Of a stretch of 64,000 nt of DNA, positions 1-9,720 are shown piece after piece. Both the position numbers and the translations under genes were made by a program. Position 1 is the first letter of the stretch. Each line of letters begins with the position of its first letter. Source of the stretch: Stutzerimonas azotifigens DSM 17556 (GTDB lineage Bacteria; Pseudomonadota; Gammaproteobacteria; Pseudomonadales; Pseudomonadaceae). Where the stretch lies: assembly GCF_000425625.1 (NCBI RefSeq), contig NZ_KE384408.1, positions 62,001 through 126,000 of the forward strand. The letters are read 5' to 3'. Under the pieces are notes generated by a model. The model saw nothing but the letters and a program-made list of their open reading frames with translations, made no database searches and was not told the origin of the DNA.

Positions 1-240
1 CAACCGTCTTTGCTGATAGCGCAGGCGCGTAGCCCAGTGGCCGTCGGTGACGATCAGCAGCAGGCTGCCATCGCGCCAGGAGGCGACCCGGCAGTGTTCG
101 CGCGCGGCAGGCTGCAACTGGGCTTCGAGCAATCGCTGGAGCCTGTCCAGGCGTTGGGCTTCACCGAACAGGGCCTTCAGGAGAGGCGCCTCGCGCAGGA
201 GCGTGGCAGGCGCACGGGCCGGCAAGGGACGACGGGTCAT
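1..240 (-). CDS. dciA: DUF721 (DciA-like) protein, N-terminal part
   Basis: Reading leftwards from an ATG at 238-240, the frame stays open to the window edge, so only about the first 80 residues are present. The fragment has the DUF721 layout: a helical start (LLREAPLLKALFGEAQRL) followed by a strand-rich part ending in a Trp (DGSLLLIVTDGHWATRLRY). DUF721 proteins of the DciA type load or assist the DnaB replicative helicase in bacteria that lack DnaC. It is divergent from the M23 peptidase gene, separated by 80 bp. The same pair lies next to secA in P. aeruginosa, as I recall. The family call is good; the DciA role is inferred from family and position. Confidence 0.75.
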   Translation of the reverse strand, partial: MTRRPLPARAPATLLREAPLLKALFGEAQRLDRLQRLLEAQLQPAAREHCRVASWRDGSLLLIVTDGHWATRLRYQQRRL

Positions 241-320
241 GACAGCAAGCCTGAAATGCGATGCCGGGATGGTAGCAGATCGGCAGGGGCGAACCCTGTC
301 GCCGGCGAGGGACCACCACC

Positions 321-1244
321 ATGCACATCATTTTGCTTAGCCGCGGCCACGGTGCCGCGCGTTCGTTGAATCTGGATCTGCGCCTGATCGTCGCGGTCGC
401 CGTCCTGCTGCTGGTCGGCACGCTGGTCGGCGGCGTGGCGCTGGGCTCCTGGCTGACGCCGACCGTTCGCTCGCCGGAGCCGGACGGTGCCGCGCGCGTA
501 CTCAGCGAAAAGCTGGCGCAACTGACCGCCAGCCGCCAGGATGCCCAGCGGCAGCTCGACGCCTTCAGCGCGCACGTCGCCGACCTGCAGGTCCGCCTGA
601 CCCGCCTCGACGTGCTCGGCGCACGCCTGACCGAACTGGCCGACGTCGACGCCAGCGAATTCGACTTCTCGCTGGCCGCCGGACGCGGCGGGCCGGAGGA
701 GCCGCTCGAGGGTGACGAATACCGCGTGCCCTCCTTCGCGGAAACCCTGGACGAACTCACCCTGCAGCTCGACAGCCGCGAACAGCAGCTCGCCGTGCTC
801 GAACAGGTGCTGGCGCACCGCCGCGTGCTGGAAGCGGAAAGCCTGTCGCGCAGCCCGGTGCAGAATGGCTTCATTTCCTCCCCCTTCGGTCCGCGCACCG
901 ACCCCATCAGCGGGCGCGTGAGCATGCACAAGGGGATGGATTTCGCCGGCGAGCCGGGCAGCGACGTGCTCGCGGTCGCGGCCGGGGTGGTCAGCCGCTC
1001 CGAGCGGGCGCCGGGCTATGGCAACGTGGTCGAGATCCGTCATGCCGAGGGTTACGCCACCGTCTACGGGCACAACCAGAGCAACCTGGTGCAGGTGGGC
1101 GACCTCGTGCAGCCCGGCCAGGTGATCGCCAAGCTCGGCAGCACCGGCCGATCGACGGGGCCGCACCTGCACTTCGAGGTGCGCAAGGATGGCCGTCCTG
1201 TCAACCCTGCGGCCTTCCTGGCGCGTGCCGAGAGCGAGAAATAA
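321..1244 (+). CDS. M23 family membrane-anchored metallopeptidase
   Basis: A 307-residue protein starting MHIILLSRGHG. One N-terminal transmembrane segment (about residues 20-48) is followed by a predicted coiled coil (about 60-175) and a C-terminal LytM/M23 domain (about 190-300). The zinc-site motifs are intact: HKGMD and HLHFEV. It is therefore likely an active periplasmic endopeptidase cutting peptidoglycan cross-links, rather than an EnvC/NlpD-type degenerate activator. It lies upstream of secA on the same strand with about 100 bp between them. The substrate cannot be read from sequence. Confidence 0.9.
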   Translation: MHIILLSRGHGAARSLNLDLRLIVAVAVLLLVGTLVGGVALGSWLTPTVRSPEPDGAARVLSEKLAQLTASRQDAQRQLDAFSAHVADLQVRLTRLDVLGARLTELADVDASEFDFSLAAGRGGPEEPLEGDEYRVPSFAETLDELTLQLDSREQQLAVLEQVLAHRRVLEAESLSRSPVQNGFISSPFGPRTDPISGRVSMHKGMDFAGEPGSDVLAVAAGVVSRSERAPGYGNVVEIRHAEGYATVYGHNQSNLVQVGDLVQPGQVIAKLGSTGRSTGPHLHFEVRKDGRPVNPAAFLARAESEK

Positions 1245-1289
1245 CGCTGACTTTCCTCCCCCTCGTTTCCGAGTAGAATGCCCCCTTTG

Positions 1290-1315
1290 CACGATCCGTG
1301 CGGCTCACGGTCGTG
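1290..1315 (+). promoter_or_regulatory. stem-loop in the secA leader
   Basis: CACGATCCGTG (1290-1300) pairs with CACGGTCGTG (1306-1315) apart from one bulged T, leaving a 5-nt loop. It ends 33 nt before the secA ATG. There is no T-tract, so it is not a normal terminator. TAGAAT at 1274-1279 could be a -10 element placing the hairpin in the mRNA leader. Function unproven. Confidence 0.4.
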
Positions 1316-1348
1316 CTCTCCATCCGCAGAATGGAAGTTTTCGCACCC

Positions 1349-4087
1349 ATGTTCTCCCCCTTGTTGAAGAAACTCTTTGGAAGCAAGAACGAGCGCGAAG
1401 TCAAGCGCATGCTCAAGGCGGTCCAGGCCGTCAATGCGCTCGAAGAGCAGATGCTCGCGCTTTCCGACGACGAGCTGCGTGCTCGGACCGCCGCCTTCAA
1501 GGAGCGCTACAGCAAGGGCGAGAGTCTCGATCAGCTGCTGCCCGAGGCGTTCGCCGTCTGCCGCGAGGCCGGCAAGCGGGTGATGGGCATGCGCCACTTC
1601 GACGTCCAGCTGATCGGCGGCATGACCCTGCACGAAGGCCGGATCGCCGAAATGCGTACCGGTGAGGGCAAGACCCTGGTCGCGACCCTCGCGGTCTACC
1701 TCAACGCGCTGGCCGGCAAGGGCGTGCACGTGGTGACGGTCAACGACTACCTGGCCCGCCGCGACGCCAACTGGATGCGCCCGCTGTACGAATTTCTCGG
1801 CCTCTCGGTCGGCATCGTCACGCCCTTCCAGCCGCCGGAAGAGAAGCGCGCCGCCTACGCCGCCGACATCACCTACGGCACCAACAACGAATTCGGCTTC
1901 GATTACCTGCGCGACAACATGGCCTTCAGCCTGGAGGACAAGTTCCAGCGCGAACTCAACTTCGCGGTGATCGACGAGGTCGACTCCATCCTCATCGACG
2001 AGGCGCGCACGCCGCTGATCATTTCCGGCCAGGCCGAGGACAGCTCCAAGCTGTACCAGCAGATCAACCTGCTGATTCCGCAGCTGCAGCAGCACGTCGA
2101 GGGCGAGGAAGGCGAGCCGACGCACGAAGGCCACTACACCATCGACGAGAAGACCCGCCAGGTCGAGCTGACCGAACAGGGCCACCAGTTCGTCGAGACC
2201 CTGCTCACCCAGGCCGGGCTGCTCGCCGAGGGCGAGAGCCTCTACTCGGCGCACAACCTCGGCCTGCTGACCCACGTCTACGCCGCCCTGCGCGCGCACA
2301 AGCTGTTCCACCGCAACGTCGAATACATCGTGCAGAACAACCAGGTGCTGCTGATCGACGAGCACACCGGGCGCACCATGCCGGGCCGGCGCCTGTCCGA
2401 AGGCCTGCACCAGGCCATCGAGGCGAAGGAGGGGCTGCCGATCCAGGCCGAGAGCCAGACGCTGGCCTCGACCACCTTCCAGAACTACTTCCGCCTGTAC
2501 AAGAAGCTGTCCGGCATGACCGGCACCGCCGACACCGAAGCCTTCGAATTCCAGCAGATCTACGGCCTGTCGGTGGTGGTGATTCCGACCAACAAGCCGA
2601 TCGCGCGCAAGGACTACAACGACCTGGTCTACCTCACCCAGGCCGAGAAGTTCGCCGCGATCATCACCGACATCAAGGACTGCCAGACCCAGGGCCGCCC
2701 GGTGCTGGTCGGTACCGCCTCGATCGAAAGCTCCGAGTACGTCTCGCAGCTGCTGCAGCAGGAAGGCATCGAGCACAAGGTGCTCAACGCCAAGTACCAC
2801 GACAAGGAAGCGGAGATCATCGCCCAGGCCGGCCGCCCGGGCGCCGTGACCATCGCCACCAACATGGCCGGCCGCGGTACCGACATCCTCCTGGGCGGCA
2901 ACTGGGAAGTGGAAGTCGCGGCGCTGGAGAATCCCACCGAAGAGCAAGTCGCGCAGATCAAGGCCGACTGGCAGAAGCGCCACCAGCAGGTGATCGAGGC
3001 CGGCGGCCTGCACGTGATCGCGTCCGAGCGGCACGAATCGCGGCGGATCGACAACCAGCTGCGCGGCCGCGCCGGTCGCCAGGGCGACCCGGGCTCCAGC
3101 CGCTTCTACCTGTCGCTGGAAGACAGCCTGATGCGCATCTTCGCCTCCGACCGGGTGAAGAACTTCATGAAGGCGCTGGGCATGGAATCGGGCGAGGCCA
3201 TCGAGCACCGCATGGTCACCAACGCCATCGAGAAGGCGCAGCGCAAGGTCGAAGGACGCAACTTCGACATGCGCAAGCAGCTGCTGGAATACGACGACGT
3301 CGCCAACGAGCAGCGCAAGGTCATCTACCACATGCGCAACAGCCTGCTGGCGGCCGAGGATATCGGCGCGACCATCGCCGAGTTCCGCCAGGACGCGATC
3401 AGCGCCGCCATCAGCGAACACATCCCGCCGCAGTCGCTGCCCGAGCAGTGGGACATCCCCGGTCTCGAGGCCGCGCTGTACAGCGACTTCGGCCTGCGCC
3501 TGCCGATCCAGCAGTGGCTCGACGAGGACGACGCGCTGTACGAGGAAACCCTGCGCGAGCGTATCAGCGAGTCGCTGGTCGCGGCCTATCACGAGAAGGA
3601 GGAGCTGGCCGGCGCCGAGGCGCTGCGCACCTTCGAGAAGCAGATCGTGCTGCGCGTGCTGGACGACCTGTGGAAGGACCACCTGTCGACCATGGACCAC
3701 CTGCGCCACGGCATTCACCTGCGCGGCTACGCGCAGAAGAACCCGAAGCAGGAATACAAGCGCGAGTCCTTCAACCTGTTCCAGGAGCTGCTGGAATCGA
3801 TCAAGCGCGACAGCATCCGCGTCCTGTCGCACGTCCAGGTGCGTCGCGAGGATCCGGCCGAGGAAGAGGCGCGCCTGCGTCGCGAAGCCGAGGCGCTGGC
3901 CCAGCGGATGAGCTTCCAGCATGCCGAGGTGTCGGCGCTCGGCGAAGTCGACCAGCAGAGCGACGCGGAAACGGGCGTGGCGGTGGCGCCGAACCCGGTG
4001 CGTACCGAGCCGAAGATCGGCCGCAACGAGCCTTGCCCGTGCGGGTCCGGCAAGAAGTACAAGCACTGCCACGGGCAGATCAACTGA
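1349..4087 (+). CDS. secA: preprotein translocase ATPase SecA
   Basis: Motor ATPase that drives unfolded preproteins through SecYEG. The start at 1349 ([20 protein letters not shown]) gives 912 residues, the usual length; the frame also extends 17 codons upstream but without family support. Visible are Walker A (MRTGEGKT), the DEAD-like Walker B ([14 protein letters not shown]), helicase motif VI with arginine fingers ([13 protein letters not shown]) and the C-terminal zinc/SecB-binding motif [15 protein letters not shown] strong terminator follows at 4176-4208. No secM-like gene precedes it, only a leader hairpin. Confidence 0.98.
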   Translation: MFSPLLKKLFGSKNEREVKRMLKAVQAVNALEEQMLALSDDELRARTAAFKERYSKGESLDQLLPEAFAVCREAGKRVMGMRHFDVQLIGGMTLHEGRIAEMRTGEGKTLVATLAVYLNALAGKGVHVVTVNDYLARRDANWMRPLYEFLGLSVGIVTPFQPPEEKRAAYAADITYGTNNEFGFDYLRDNMAFSLEDKFQRELNFAVIDEVDSILIDEARTPLIISGQAEDSSKLYQQINLLIPQLQQHVEGEEGEPTHEGHYTIDEKTRQVELTEQGHQFVETLLTQAGLLAEGESLYSAHNLGLLTHVYAALRAHKLFHRNVEYIVQNNQVLLIDEHTGRTMPGRRLSEGLHQAIEAKEGLPIQAESQTLASTTFQNYFRLYKKLSGMTGTADTEAFEFQQIYGLSVVVIPTNKPIARKDYNDLVYLTQAEKFAAIITDIKDCQTQGRPVLVGTASIESSEYVSQLLQQEGIEHKVLNAKYHDKEAEIIAQAGRPGAVTIATNMAGRGTDILLGGNWEVEVAALENPTEEQVAQIKADWQKRHQQVIEAGGLHVIASERHESRRIDNQLRGRAGRQGDPGSSRFYLSLEDSLMRIFASDRVKNFMKALGMESGEAIEHRMVTNAIEKAQRKVEGRNFDMRKQLLEYDDVANEQRKVIYHMRNSLLAAEDIGATIAEFRQDAISAAISEHIPPQSLPEQWDIPGLEAALYSDFGLRLPIQQWLDEDDALYEETLRERISESLVAAYHEKEELAGAEALRTFEKQIVLRVLDDLWKDHLSTMDHLRHGIHLRGYAQKNPKQEYKRESFNLFQELLESIKRDSIRVLSHVQVRREDPAEEEARLRREAEALAQRMSFQHAEVSALGEVDQQSDAETGVAVAPNPVRTEPKIGRNEPCPCGSGKKYKHCHGQIN

Positions 4088-4175
4088 CGTCGGCGCCGTC
4101 CGGCGGCTTCGCGGTCATCACCCGCCGAGCTGCCGAACGGACCCCCGCCTGTGGGGTCGATTGACCTTTGAAACC

Positions 4176-4208
4176 ACGCCGTGAGCGGCTTGCCGCTCGC
4201 GGCGTTTT
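4176..4208 (+). terminator. rho-independent terminator after secA
   Basis: A 14-nt stem arm, ACGCCGTGAGCGGC, meets GCCGCTCGCGGCGT with one G-T pair, followed by TTT. It lies 88 nt beyond the secA stop and before argJ. Confidence 0.8.
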
Positions 4209-4265
4209 ACGACCTGGCCAGCCTGGCCGGGTCCTCCTTCCCTCCGCCTAATCAGGAGCATGCGC

Positions 4266-5483
4266 ATGGCTGTCGGTCTTGGGCCTCTTCCCACTTTGCA
4301 TCCCGTCCCCGGTTTCGAACTGGGCATCGCTTCGGCCGGTATCAAGCGACCCGGGCGCAAGGACGTGGTGGTCATGCGCTGTGCGGAAGGTTCGAGCGTC
4401 GCCGGGGTGTTCACGCTCAATGCGTTCTGCGCGGCGCCGGTGATCCTGGCGCGCAAGCGGGTCACCGGTTCGGTGCGCTACCTGCTGACCAACACCGGCA
4501 ATGCCAACGCCGGCACCGGGGAGCCGGGGCTCGCGGCGGCCCAGCGGACCTGTGCGCGCCTGGCCGAACTGGCCGGCGTCGACGAGGCGGCGATCCTGCC
4601 GTTCTCCACCGGTGTGATCGGCGAGCCGCTGCCGGTGGAGAAGATCGAGGCGGCGCTGCCCGCGGCGCTGGCGGATCTGTCGGAAGGCAACTGGGCGCAG
4701 GCGGCGGCCGGAATCATGACCACCGACACCCTGCCCAAGGGCGCCAGCCGGCAGTTCCAGCACGACGGCGTGACCGTCACCGTCACCGGCATCTCCAAGG
4801 GCGCCGGAATGATCCGCCCGAACATGGCCACCATGCTCGGCTACATCGCCACCGACGCCAGGGTCGCGCCAGCGCTGCTGCACGACCTGCTGCGCGATGC
4901 CGCCAACCGCTCGTTCAACCGTATCACCATCGATGGCGACACCTCGACCAACGACTGCTGCATGCTGGTCGCCACCGGCCGCGCACCGCTGCCGGAAATC
5001 ACCGATGCCTCCGGCGCGCTGTTCGCCGCGCTGAAGCAGGCGGTGCTGGACGTCGCCATGGAGCTGGCACAGGCCATCGTGCGCGACGGTGAGGGCGCGA
5101 CAAAGTTCGTCACGGTGCAGGTCAACGGTGGCGCCACGCATCAGGAATGCCTGGACGTCGGCTATGCGGTGGCGCATTCGCCGCTGATCAAGACCGCGCT
5201 GTTCGCCTCCGACCCGAACTGGGGACGCATCCTGGCGGCGGTCGGCCGGGCCGGCGTGCCGCAATTGGACGTGGGGCTGATCGACGTGTTCCTCGGCGAC
5301 GTCTGCATCGCCAGCAAGGGCGGCCGCTCGCCGGGCTACACCGAGGAGCAGGGCGCGGCGGTGATGGCTCGGGAGGAGATCGGCATCCGCATCGAGCTTG
5401 GCCGTGGCACCTGCAGCGAGACGATCTGGACCACCGACCTGTCGCACGAATACGTGCGGATCAACGCCGAATACCGAACCTGA
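4266..5483 (+). CDS. argJ: bifunctional ornithine acetyltransferase / N-acetylglutamate synthase
   Basis: ArgJ moves the acetyl group from N-acetylornithine to glutamate in the cyclic arginine pathway and can also use acetyl-CoA. The ATG at 4266 ([13 protein letters not shown]) is chosen over 4260 because AGGAG at 4254-4258 is spaced properly only from it. The protein has 405 residues. The self-cleavage site that splits the precursor into alpha and beta chains is visible as [11 protein letters not shown], cut before the Thr. GDTSTND and [17 protein letters not shown] are typical of the family. Cytoplasmic. Confidence 0.97.
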   Translation: MAVGLGPLPTLHPVPGFELGIASAGIKRPGRKDVVVMRCAEGSSVAGVFTLNAFCAAPVILARKRVTGSVRYLLTNTGNANAGTGEPGLAAAQRTCARLAELAGVDEAAILPFSTGVIGEPLPVEKIEAALPAALADLSEGNWAQAAAGIMTTDTLPKGASRQFQHDGVTVTVTGISKGAGMIRPNMATMLGYIATDARVAPALLHDLLRDAANRSFNRITIDGDTSTNDCCMLVATGRAPLPEITDASGALFAALKQAVLDVAMELAQAIVRDGEGATKFVTVQVNGGATHQECLDVGYAVAHSPLIKTALFASDPNWGRILAAVGRAGVPQLDVGLIDVFLGDVCIASKGGRSPGYTEEQGAAVMAREEIGIRIELGRGTCSETIWTTDLSHEYVRINAEYRT

Positions 5484-5586
5484 TCGAGGCGCCGCAAGCG
5501 GCAAGTGGGGCGGCAGTTACGGCAGCGGCTAGCCAGGCCCCACGCTGATTCGCTTGCAGCTTGCCCTTCTAACGAGGACCGAAGCG

Positions 5587-6216
5587 ATGAAACTGGTCAT
5601 CGGCAACAAGCGATACTCGTCCTGGTCGCTGCGCGCCGCCCTGGCGCTGGAGCTGGCCGAGGCGCCCTACGAAGAAGTGCGCATTCCGCTCTACCGTCCG
5701 GACAGCCGGGCGCGGCTGCTGCAGCATGCGCCCACCGGCAAGGTTCCGGTGCTGCTGACCGAAGAGGGCCCGGTGTGGGATTCGCTGGCGATCGCCGAAT
5801 ACCTCGCCGAGCGCTTCCCCGAGGCCCATCTGTGGCCGCGCGGGCTCTACGCCCGGGCGCTGGCGCGCTCGATCTGCGCCGAGATGCACAGCGGCTTCGG
5901 TGCCCTGCGCAGCCACCTGCCCATGGACCTCGGGCGCGATCAGCCACCGTCAGGCATGCCCGACGACGTCGAAAGCGATATCGCCCGTGTCTGTGCGCTC
6001 TGGGCCGATTGCCGGACCCGTTTCGGTGCCGATGGCCCCTACCTGTTCGGCCACGTCAGCATTGCCGATGCCTTCTACGCGCCGGTGGCGGCACGCTTTC
6101 GCAGCTACCGCACGGCGCTTCCCTCGGCTGCCGAGGCCTACGTCGAGACCATCTACCGCTGGCCGGCCTTCCAGCGCTGGTATCAGGCGGCCTTGCAGGA
6201 AAAGGAGACCCTGTGA
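5587..6216 (+). CDS. glutathione S-transferase family protein
   Basis: A 209-residue GST-fold protein starting MKLVIGNKRYSSWSLRAAL. The N-terminal thioredoxin-like domain carries the SSWSLR active-site region with a candidate catalytic Ser and the GKVPVLL cis-Pro segment (about residue 50). DSLAIAEYLAERFP closes the GSH site, and the rest is the all-helical GST-C domain. The substrate is unknown. Its TGA overlaps the GTG of the next gene (6213-6216), so the two are translationally coupled. Confidence 0.9.
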   Translation: MKLVIGNKRYSSWSLRAALALELAEAPYEEVRIPLYRPDSRARLLQHAPTGKVPVLLTEEGPVWDSLAIAEYLAERFPEAHLWPRGLYARALARSICAEMHSGFGALRSHLPMDLGRDQPPSGMPDDVESDIARVCALWADCRTRFGADGPYLFGHVSIADAFYAPVAARFRSYRTALPSAAEAYVETIYRWPAFQRWYQAALQEKETL

Positions 6217-7169
6217 GCGCCCGCATGCACGTGGCGGCCGCGGTGATCCGCGATCCGCAGGGCCAGATCCTGATCGCCCGGCGGCCGCTGGACAAACACC
6301 AGGGCGGTCTGTGGGAATTCCCGGGCGGCAAGGTCGAGGCCGGTGAGGCGGTGGCCGACGCCCTGCGCCGCGAGCTGCTGGAAGAGCTCGGCATCGTCGT
6401 CGAACAGGCCCGACCCTTGATCCTCATTCGCCACGACTACCCGGACAAGCAGGTGCTGCTGGACGTCTGGCTGGTCGAGCGCTTCACCGGCACCGCGCAC
6501 GGCGCCGAAGGCCAACCGCTGGCCTGGGTCTGGCCGGAGGCGCTGGCCGACTACCGCTTTCCCGCCGCCAACCGGCCGATCGTTGCCGCCGCGCGCCTGC
6601 CCGACCGTTACCTGATCACACCCGAAGGGCTGTCGCCGCTGCAACTGATGCGCGGCCTGGAACGGGCGATCGGGGAAGGCGTGCGGCTGATCCAGCTGCG
6701 CCAGCCGGGCATGGACGCGGCCGATTACCGTGCGCTGGCGCAGGACGTGCTGGCGCTCTGCGCCGAGCGTGCGGGCGTCATGCTCAAGGGGCCGCTGGAC
6801 TGGCTCGACGACTTCCCCGCGGCGGGCTGGCACCTGACCTCGAACCAGTTGCGCGAGATGGCCGGCCAGGTGCGTCCGCTGCCGGAGCAGCGCTGGCTGG
6901 CGGCGTCCTGCCACGACGAGCAGGAACTGGCGTGGGCGGCGGCACTGGAGGTCGACTTCGTCACCCTGTCGCCGCTGCTGCCGACCGCCAGCCACCCGCT
7001 GGCCGCTGCGCTTGGCTGGGACCGGGCTGCCGAGTTACTGTCGCGCTTCGACCGGCCGGCCTACCTGCTCGGTGGCCTCGGCGCGTCCGAGCTGCCCATG
7101 GCCTGGCGTATCGGGGCCCAGGGAATCGCCGCGATCCGGGGACTCTGGCCCGCTGAACCAAGCCGGTGA
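6213..7169 (+). CDS. Nudix hydrolase fused to a ThiE-like domain (MutT/Nudix-thiamine synthase type)
   Basis: Starts at GTG 6213, inside the stop of the GST gene, giving 318 residues. Residues about 1-130 are a MutT-type Nudix domain with the complete box GGKVEAGEAVADALRRELLEELG, here interpreted as GX5EX7REUXEEXGU, expected to remove oxidised dNTPs such as 8-oxo-dGTP. Residues about 140-318 resemble thiamine-phosphate synthase (LQLMRGLERAI, IQLRQPGM, LGGL). This two-domain form is standard in Pseudomonas; the ThiE-like part is not proven to make thiamine phosphate. Upstream in-frame codons overlap the GST gene and are not translated as this protein. Confidence 0.93.
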   Translation: MSARMHVAAAVIRDPQGQILIARRPLDKHQGGLWEFPGGKVEAGEAVADALRRELLEELGIVVEQARPLILIRHDYPDKQVLLDVWLVERFTGTAHGAEGQPLAWVWPEALADYRFPAANRPIVAAARLPDRYLITPEGLSPLQLMRGLERAIGEGVRLIQLRQPGMDAADYRALAQDVLALCAERAGVMLKGPLDWLDDFPAAGWHLTSNQLREMAGQVRPLPEQRWLAASCHDEQELAWAAALEVDFVTLSPLLPTASHPLAAALGWDRAAELLSRFDRPAYLLGGLGASELPMAWRIGAQGIAAIRGLWPAEPSR

Positions 7170-7205
7170 TTTCGGGTCGACAGGCCTGCCGGTCCAGTGC
7201 CGGGG

Positions 7206-7242
7206 ATAGAGTCATCCAATCGATGTCATGCCCCTAATCAAT
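7206..7242 (+). promoter_or_regulatory. candidate OxyR operator upstream of ahpC
   Basis: Four quarter-sites at the correct 7-nt spacing: ATAG-N7-CAAT-N7-ATGC-N7-CAAT, against the OxyR consensus ATAG-N7-CTAT-N7-ATAG-N7-CTAT (12 of 16 positions). It lies 79 bp before the ahpC ATG, where OxyR would contact RNA polymerase. ahpC is a known OxyR target in Pseudomonas. Confidence 0.6.
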
Positions 7243-7321
7243 CACACGGTGCGCCGCCTTCCGGTAAGGTATGCCGTGTTGAATTCTTAACCGCGATTCT
7301 TAACAGCAAAGGAGTGAAGTG

Positions 7322-7885
7322 ATGTCTGTCATCAACACCCAAATCAAACCTTTCAAAGCTCAGGCGTTCAAGGACGGCAAGTTCATCGAAGTGACCGAAG
7401 CCGACCTGAAAGGCAAGTGGGCCGTTTTCTTCTTCTATCCGGCTGACTTCACCTTCGTCTGCCCGACCGAGCTGGGCGACGTGGCCGACCACTACGAAGA
7501 ATTCCAGAAGCTGGGCGTGGAAATCTATTCCGTTTCCACTGACACCCACTTCACCCACAAGGCCTGGCACGACAGCTCCGAGACCATCGGCAAGATCAAG
7601 TACACCATGCTTGGCGACCCGACCATGCAGATCAGCCGCAACTTCGAAGTGCTGCGCGAAGACCAGGGCCTGGCCAACCGCGGTACCTTCATCGTCGACG
7701 CCGAAGGTGTCATCCAGGCTGTGGAAATCACCGCCGAAGGCATCGGCCGCGACGCGTCCGACCTGCTGCGCAAGGTCAAGGCCGCCCAGTACGTCGCCTC
7801 CCACCCGGGCGAAGTCTGCCCGGCCAAGTGGAAGGAAGGCGAAGCCACTCTGGCTCCGTCCCTGGATCTGGTCGGCAAGATCTAA
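7322..7885 (+). CDS. ahpC: alkyl hydroperoxide reductase peroxidase subunit AhpC
   Basis: Typical two-Cys peroxiredoxin of 187 residues reducing H2O2, organic peroxides and peroxynitrite. Peroxidatic Cys47 sits in FTFVCPTE and resolving Cys166 in [15 protein letters not shown] (7308-7314) stands 7 nt before the ATG. The partner reductase ahpF follows after a hairpin terminator, which would let AhpC be made in excess. A candidate OxyR site lies upstream. Confidence 0.98.
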   Translation: MSVINTQIKPFKAQAFKDGKFIEVTEADLKGKWAVFFFYPADFTFVCPTELGDVADHYEEFQKLGVEIYSVSTDTHFTHKAWHDSSETIGKIKYTMLGDPTMQISRNFEVLREDQGLANRGTFIVDAEGVIQAVEITAEGIGRDASDLLRKVKAAQYVASHPGEVCPAKWKEGEATLAPSLDLVGKI

Positions 7886-7975
7886 CGACTGCCAGGAGCC
7901 GGCGTGCCCTGGTGCGCCGGCTACCACCCAGGCTGTTGTTTCGCACCCCGAGGCCGAACCCCGGTCTCTGGTGTA

Positions 7976-8016
7976 AGAGACGCCCGGTCGCAACCCGGCC
8001 GGGCGTCGTTGTCTCT
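7976..8016 (+). terminator. hairpin between ahpC and ahpF
   Basis: GACGCCCGG (7979-7987) pairs with CCGGGCGTC (7999-8007). The outer AGAGAC / GTCTCT arms (7976-7981 and 8011-8016) extend the structure. The T-tract is weak (GTTGT), so read-through into ahpF is likely. Confidence 0.6.
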
Positions 8017-8044
8017 GAAATTCGAATCACGGGAGTTAGCGCTC

Positions 8045-9604
8045 ATGTTGGACGCCAACCTGAAAGCCCAGTTGAAGGCCTATCTGGAAAAGGTCACCAA
8101 GCCGTTCGAGATCGTCGCGTCCCTCGATGACAGCGACAAATCCCGCGAACTCAACGGTCTGCTGCAAGACATCGTCGGCCTGACCGACAAGATCACCCTG
8201 AAGACCGATGGCAACGACGCCCGTCGTCCGTCGTTCTCGCTGAACCGCCCCGGGGAAAACATCGGCCTGCGCTTCGCCGGCATCCCCATGGGCCATGAAT
8301 TCACCTCGCTGGTGCTGGCACTGCTGCAGGTCGGCGGGCATCCGTCGAAGCTCGAGGCGGACATGATCGAGCAGATCAAGTCCATCGAAGGCGAATTCAA
8401 CTTCGAAACCTATTTCTCGCTGTCCTGCCAGAACTGCCCGGACGTGGTGCAGGCGCTGAACCTGATGGCGGTGCTGAACCCGAACTTCCGGCATGTCGCC
8501 ATCGACGGCGCGCTGTTCCAGGACGAGGTCAACGAGCGCCAGATCATGTCGGTGCCGAGCATCTACCTCAACGGCGAGCCGTTCGGCCAGGGGCGCATGG
8601 GCGTCGAGGAGATCCTCGCCAAGATCGACACCGGCGCCGCCGCACGTGACGCCGAGAAGCTCAACGCCAAGGAGCCCTTCGACGTGCTGGTCGTCGGCGG
8701 TGGCCCGGCCGGCGCCTCGGCGGCGATCTACGCCGCGCGCAAGGGCATCCGTACCGGCGTGGCCGCCGAGCGCTTCGGCGGCCAGGTGCTGGACACCATG
8801 GCGATCGAGAACTTCATCTCCATCCAGGAGACCGAAGGCCCGAAACTGGCCCGCGCCCTCGAAGAGCACGTGCGTCAGTACGAGGTCGACATCATGAACC
8901 TGCAGCGCGCCGAGAGCCTGGTGCCCTGCACCGAGGAAGGCGGTCTGAGCACCGTCAGGTTCGCCGGCGGCGGCGAGCTGAAGGCCAAGACCGTCATCCT
9001 CGCCACCGGCGCCCGCTGGCGCGAGATGAACGTGCCCGGCGAGCAGGAATACCGTGGCCGCGGCGTGGCCTACTGCCCGCACTGCGACGGCCCGCTGTTC
9101 AAGGGCAAGCGCGTTGCGGTGATCGGTGGCGGCAACTCCGGTGTCGAGGCAGCCATCGACCTGGCCGGCATCGTCGCCCACGTCACGCTGATCGAATTCG
9201 ACAGCCAGCTGCGTGCCGACGCCGTGCTGCAGAAGAAGCTCTACAGCCTGCCGAACGTGGACGTGATCACCAGCGCGCTGACCAGCGAGGTCAAGGGCGA
9301 CGGCCAGAAGGTCACCGGCCTGACCTACAAGGACCGCAACTCCAGCGAGTTCCACTCGCTCGAGCTGGAAGGCATCTTCGTGCAGATCGGCCTGGTGCCG
9401 AACACCGACTGGCTCAAGGGCACCGTCGAACTCTCGCCGCGCGGCGAGATCATGGTCGACGCGCGCGGCCAGACCTCGCTGCCGGGCGTGTTCGCCGCCG
9501 GCGACGTGACCACTGTGCCTTACAAGCAGATCGTGATCGCGGTGGGCGAGGGCGCCAAGGCCTCCCTGAGTGCCTTCGATCACCTGATCCGTACCAGCGC
9601 CTGA
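8045..9604 (+). CDS. ahpF: alkyl hydroperoxide reductase flavoprotein subunit AhpF
   Basis: NAD(P)H-dependent FAD disulfide reductase that recycles AhpC. The ATG at 8045 ([16 protein letters not shown]) with GGGAG 9 nt upstream gives 519 residues, the usual size. The N-terminal double-thioredoxin domain has the redox pair SCQNC. The FAD motif is [12 protein letters not shown], the second redox pair YCPHC, and the NAD motif [17 protein letters not shown]-loop terminator closes the operon at 9631. Confidence 0.98.
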   Translation: MLDANLKAQLKAYLEKVTKPFEIVASLDDSDKSRELNGLLQDIVGLTDKITLKTDGNDARRPSFSLNRPGENIGLRFAGIPMGHEFTSLVLALLQVGGHPSKLEADMIEQIKSIEGEFNFETYFSLSCQNCPDVVQALNLMAVLNPNFRHVAIDGALFQDEVNERQIMSVPSIYLNGEPFGQGRMGVEEILAKIDTGAAARDAEKLNAKEPFDVLVVGGGPAGASAAIYAARKGIRTGVAAERFGGQVLDTMAIENFISIQETEGPKLARALEEHVRQYEVDIMNLQRAESLVPCTEEGGLSTVRFAGGGELKAKTVILATGARWREMNVPGEQEYRGRGVAYCPHCDGPLFKGKRVAVIGGGNSGVEAAIDLAGIVAHVTLIEFDSQLRADAVLQKKLYSLPNVDVITSALTSEVKGDGQKVTGLTYKDRNSSEFHSLELEGIFVQIGLVPNTDWLKGTVELSPRGEIMVDARGQTSLPGVFAAGDVTTVPYKQIVIAVGEGAKASLSAFDHLIRTSA

Positions 9605-9630
9605 TCGCTTCCGCGGATCGGCCCCTCAGA

Positions 9631-9660
9631 CAGCGAGCTTCGGCTCGCTGTTTTTTTTTT
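9631..9660 (+). terminator. ahpF terminator with TTCG tetraloop
   Basis: CAGCGAGC-TTCG-GCTCGCTG is a perfect 8-bp stem on a TTCG loop, followed by ten T. It is a textbook intrinsic terminator. Confidence 0.95.
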
Positions 9661-9720
9661 GCGGTGCACCGACCGGCTTCGTCTGCGCATGGCGCTTTTC
9701 CTTCTCCTGCCGGTGCCCCG

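Noticed and set aside
1064..4072. Open frame of about 1000 codons antisense to secA
   Set aside because: It mirrors the codon structure of secA in GC-rich DNA and its translation shows no domain; secA itself is unmistakable.
5505..6212. N-terminal extension of the Nudix-ThiE protein
   Set aside because: It overlaps the GST gene in another frame; the Nudix domain begins right after GTG 6213.
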